A stretch of DNA of 6,140 bases from NCBI GenBank assembly GCA_938009335.1, contig CALLHT010000105.1:1-6140 (forward strand). The letters are read 5' to 3'. Below, one piece after another: positions 5,738 to 6,140 of this stretch; position 1 is the stretch's first letter, and every line of letters starts with the position of its first letter. This stretch comes from an uncultured Rhizobiaceae group bacterium (GTDB lineage: Bacteria; Pseudomonadota; Alphaproteobacteria; Rhizobiales; Rhizobiaceae). Under the pieces are notes generated by a model. It was not told where the DNA came from. It did no database searches and saw only the letters and a list, made by a program, of their open reading frames with translations. The position numbers and the translations under genes are program-made.

Positions 5738-6140
5738 CAGCTTCCCTCGCGGGTAAACTCGCCCGTTTCAGGGTTCAGCATTCCTGCAAATTCAAACTCC
5801 GCTGGACCTGTCATCAGAATGCGGGCGTTGTCCGACCATTCAATTTCAAGATCACCACCCGGCAAGGTAACGGTTGCTTTGGGGTCGGTCAGATCTTTTC
5901 GCACCGCGCAGACAAGAGCAGCACATGCAGCAGACCCACATGCTTGCGTGAGGCCAGCGCCACGTTCCCACGTGCGCAGGATGATGTGATTGCGGGAAGG
6001 CACATTGGCGATTGAAATGTTGCAACGCTCGGGGAAAATCGGATGATATTCAAGCAGTGAGCCCAAGCGGTCTAACTCATAACTCCACACATCTTCCGGT
6101 GCCCAGAAGATACAATGCGGGTTTCCAATATTGGCAACGC
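5737..6140 (-). CDS. dapF: Diaminopimelate epimerase DapF, C-terminal half (runs off the right edge)
   Basis: PLP-independent epimerase turning LL-diaminopimelate into the meso form for lysine and peptidoglycan synthesis. The last 133 codons are in the window, roughly half of a family member of about 275-290 residues; the first catalytic Cys lies outside. In fragment numbering, the frame opens with NIGNPHC (3-9), then FPERCNISIANV (35-46), HIILRTWERGAGLTQACGSA (51-70), and PGGDLEIEW (93-101). The Cys in QACGSAACAA (Cys67) is the second catalytic thiol, and Glu58 lies in the WERGAG substrate loop. The frame stays open to the edge, so the GTG at 6090 is an internal Val, not the start. It is the most upstream visible gene of the minus-strand operon; its TGA overlaps the mtaB ATG by one base. 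Confidence 0.96.
   Translation of the reverse strand, partial: VANIGNPHCIFWAPEDVWSYELDRLGSLLEYHPIFPERCNISIANVPSRNHIILRTWERGAGLTQACGSAACAALVCAVRKDLTDPKATVTLPGGDLEIEWSDNARILMTGPAEFEFAGMLNPETGEFTREGS

Noticed and set aside
5294..5989. 231-codon plus-strand open frame opposite mtaB and dapF
   Set aside because: It crosses the mtaB-dapF junction, both of which are firmly identified by catalytic motifs on the minus strand; the product shows no recognisable domain.
5737..6090. A short DapF starting at GTG 6090
   Set aside because: The frame continues upstream to the window edge with NIGNPHC, a family motif, so the GTG is an internal Val codon and the gene is simply cut by the window.

Overview
This window looks like chromosomal DNA from an alphaproteobacterium, most likely of the order Hyphomicrobiales (Rhizobiales). 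By eye the G+C content is moderate, around half. Two things support the placement. One is the gene order dapF-mtaB-ftsY-ispZ, which I recall as typical of this order. The other is a katG gene divergent from an OxyR of rhizobial type. I cannot name a genus from the sequence alone.

Left part (1-1919): an oxidative-stress locus. The first 153 codons of katG (catalase-peroxidase) leave the window on the minus strand. A 132-bp AT-rich control region separates katG from oxyR on the plus strand. OxyR keeps both redox cysteines (Cys200, Cys209) and should sense H2O2 and activate katG. Nine bases after oxyR, with its Shine-Dalgarno sequence touching the oxyR stop codon, comes a 142-residue protein of the VOC (glyoxalase/dioxygenase) superfamily. 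It is probably co-transcribed with oxyR and has no assigned substrate.

Right part (1924-6140): a tightly packed minus-strand operon, in transcription order dapF (3' part only; diaminopimelate epimerase, lysine and peptidoglycan precursor supply), mtaB (tRNA t6A37 methylthiotransferase), ftsY (signal recognition particle receptor) and ispZ/yciB (inner-membrane protein linked to septation and envelope). The junctions are a 1-nt TGATG overlap, a 5-nt gap, and a 1-nt TAATG overlap, so translational coupling is likely. The theme is housekeeping: cell-wall precursor, tRNA modification, membrane protein targeting, cell envelope.

The two transcription units converge with only 4 bp between stop codons. 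An 8-bp perfect inverted repeat (1902-1909/1932-1939) spans both gene ends and may act as a shared terminator or mRNA end-stabiliser. The most unusual protein feature is the FtsY A-domain: about 270 residues made almost only of A, E, K, Q and R, with eight copies of an [RK][LI]AAE motif. I see no mobile element, CRISPR array, tRNA, rRNA or phage signature. No gene-free stretch exceeds 300 bases, and I found no clear evidence of an entirely new system.
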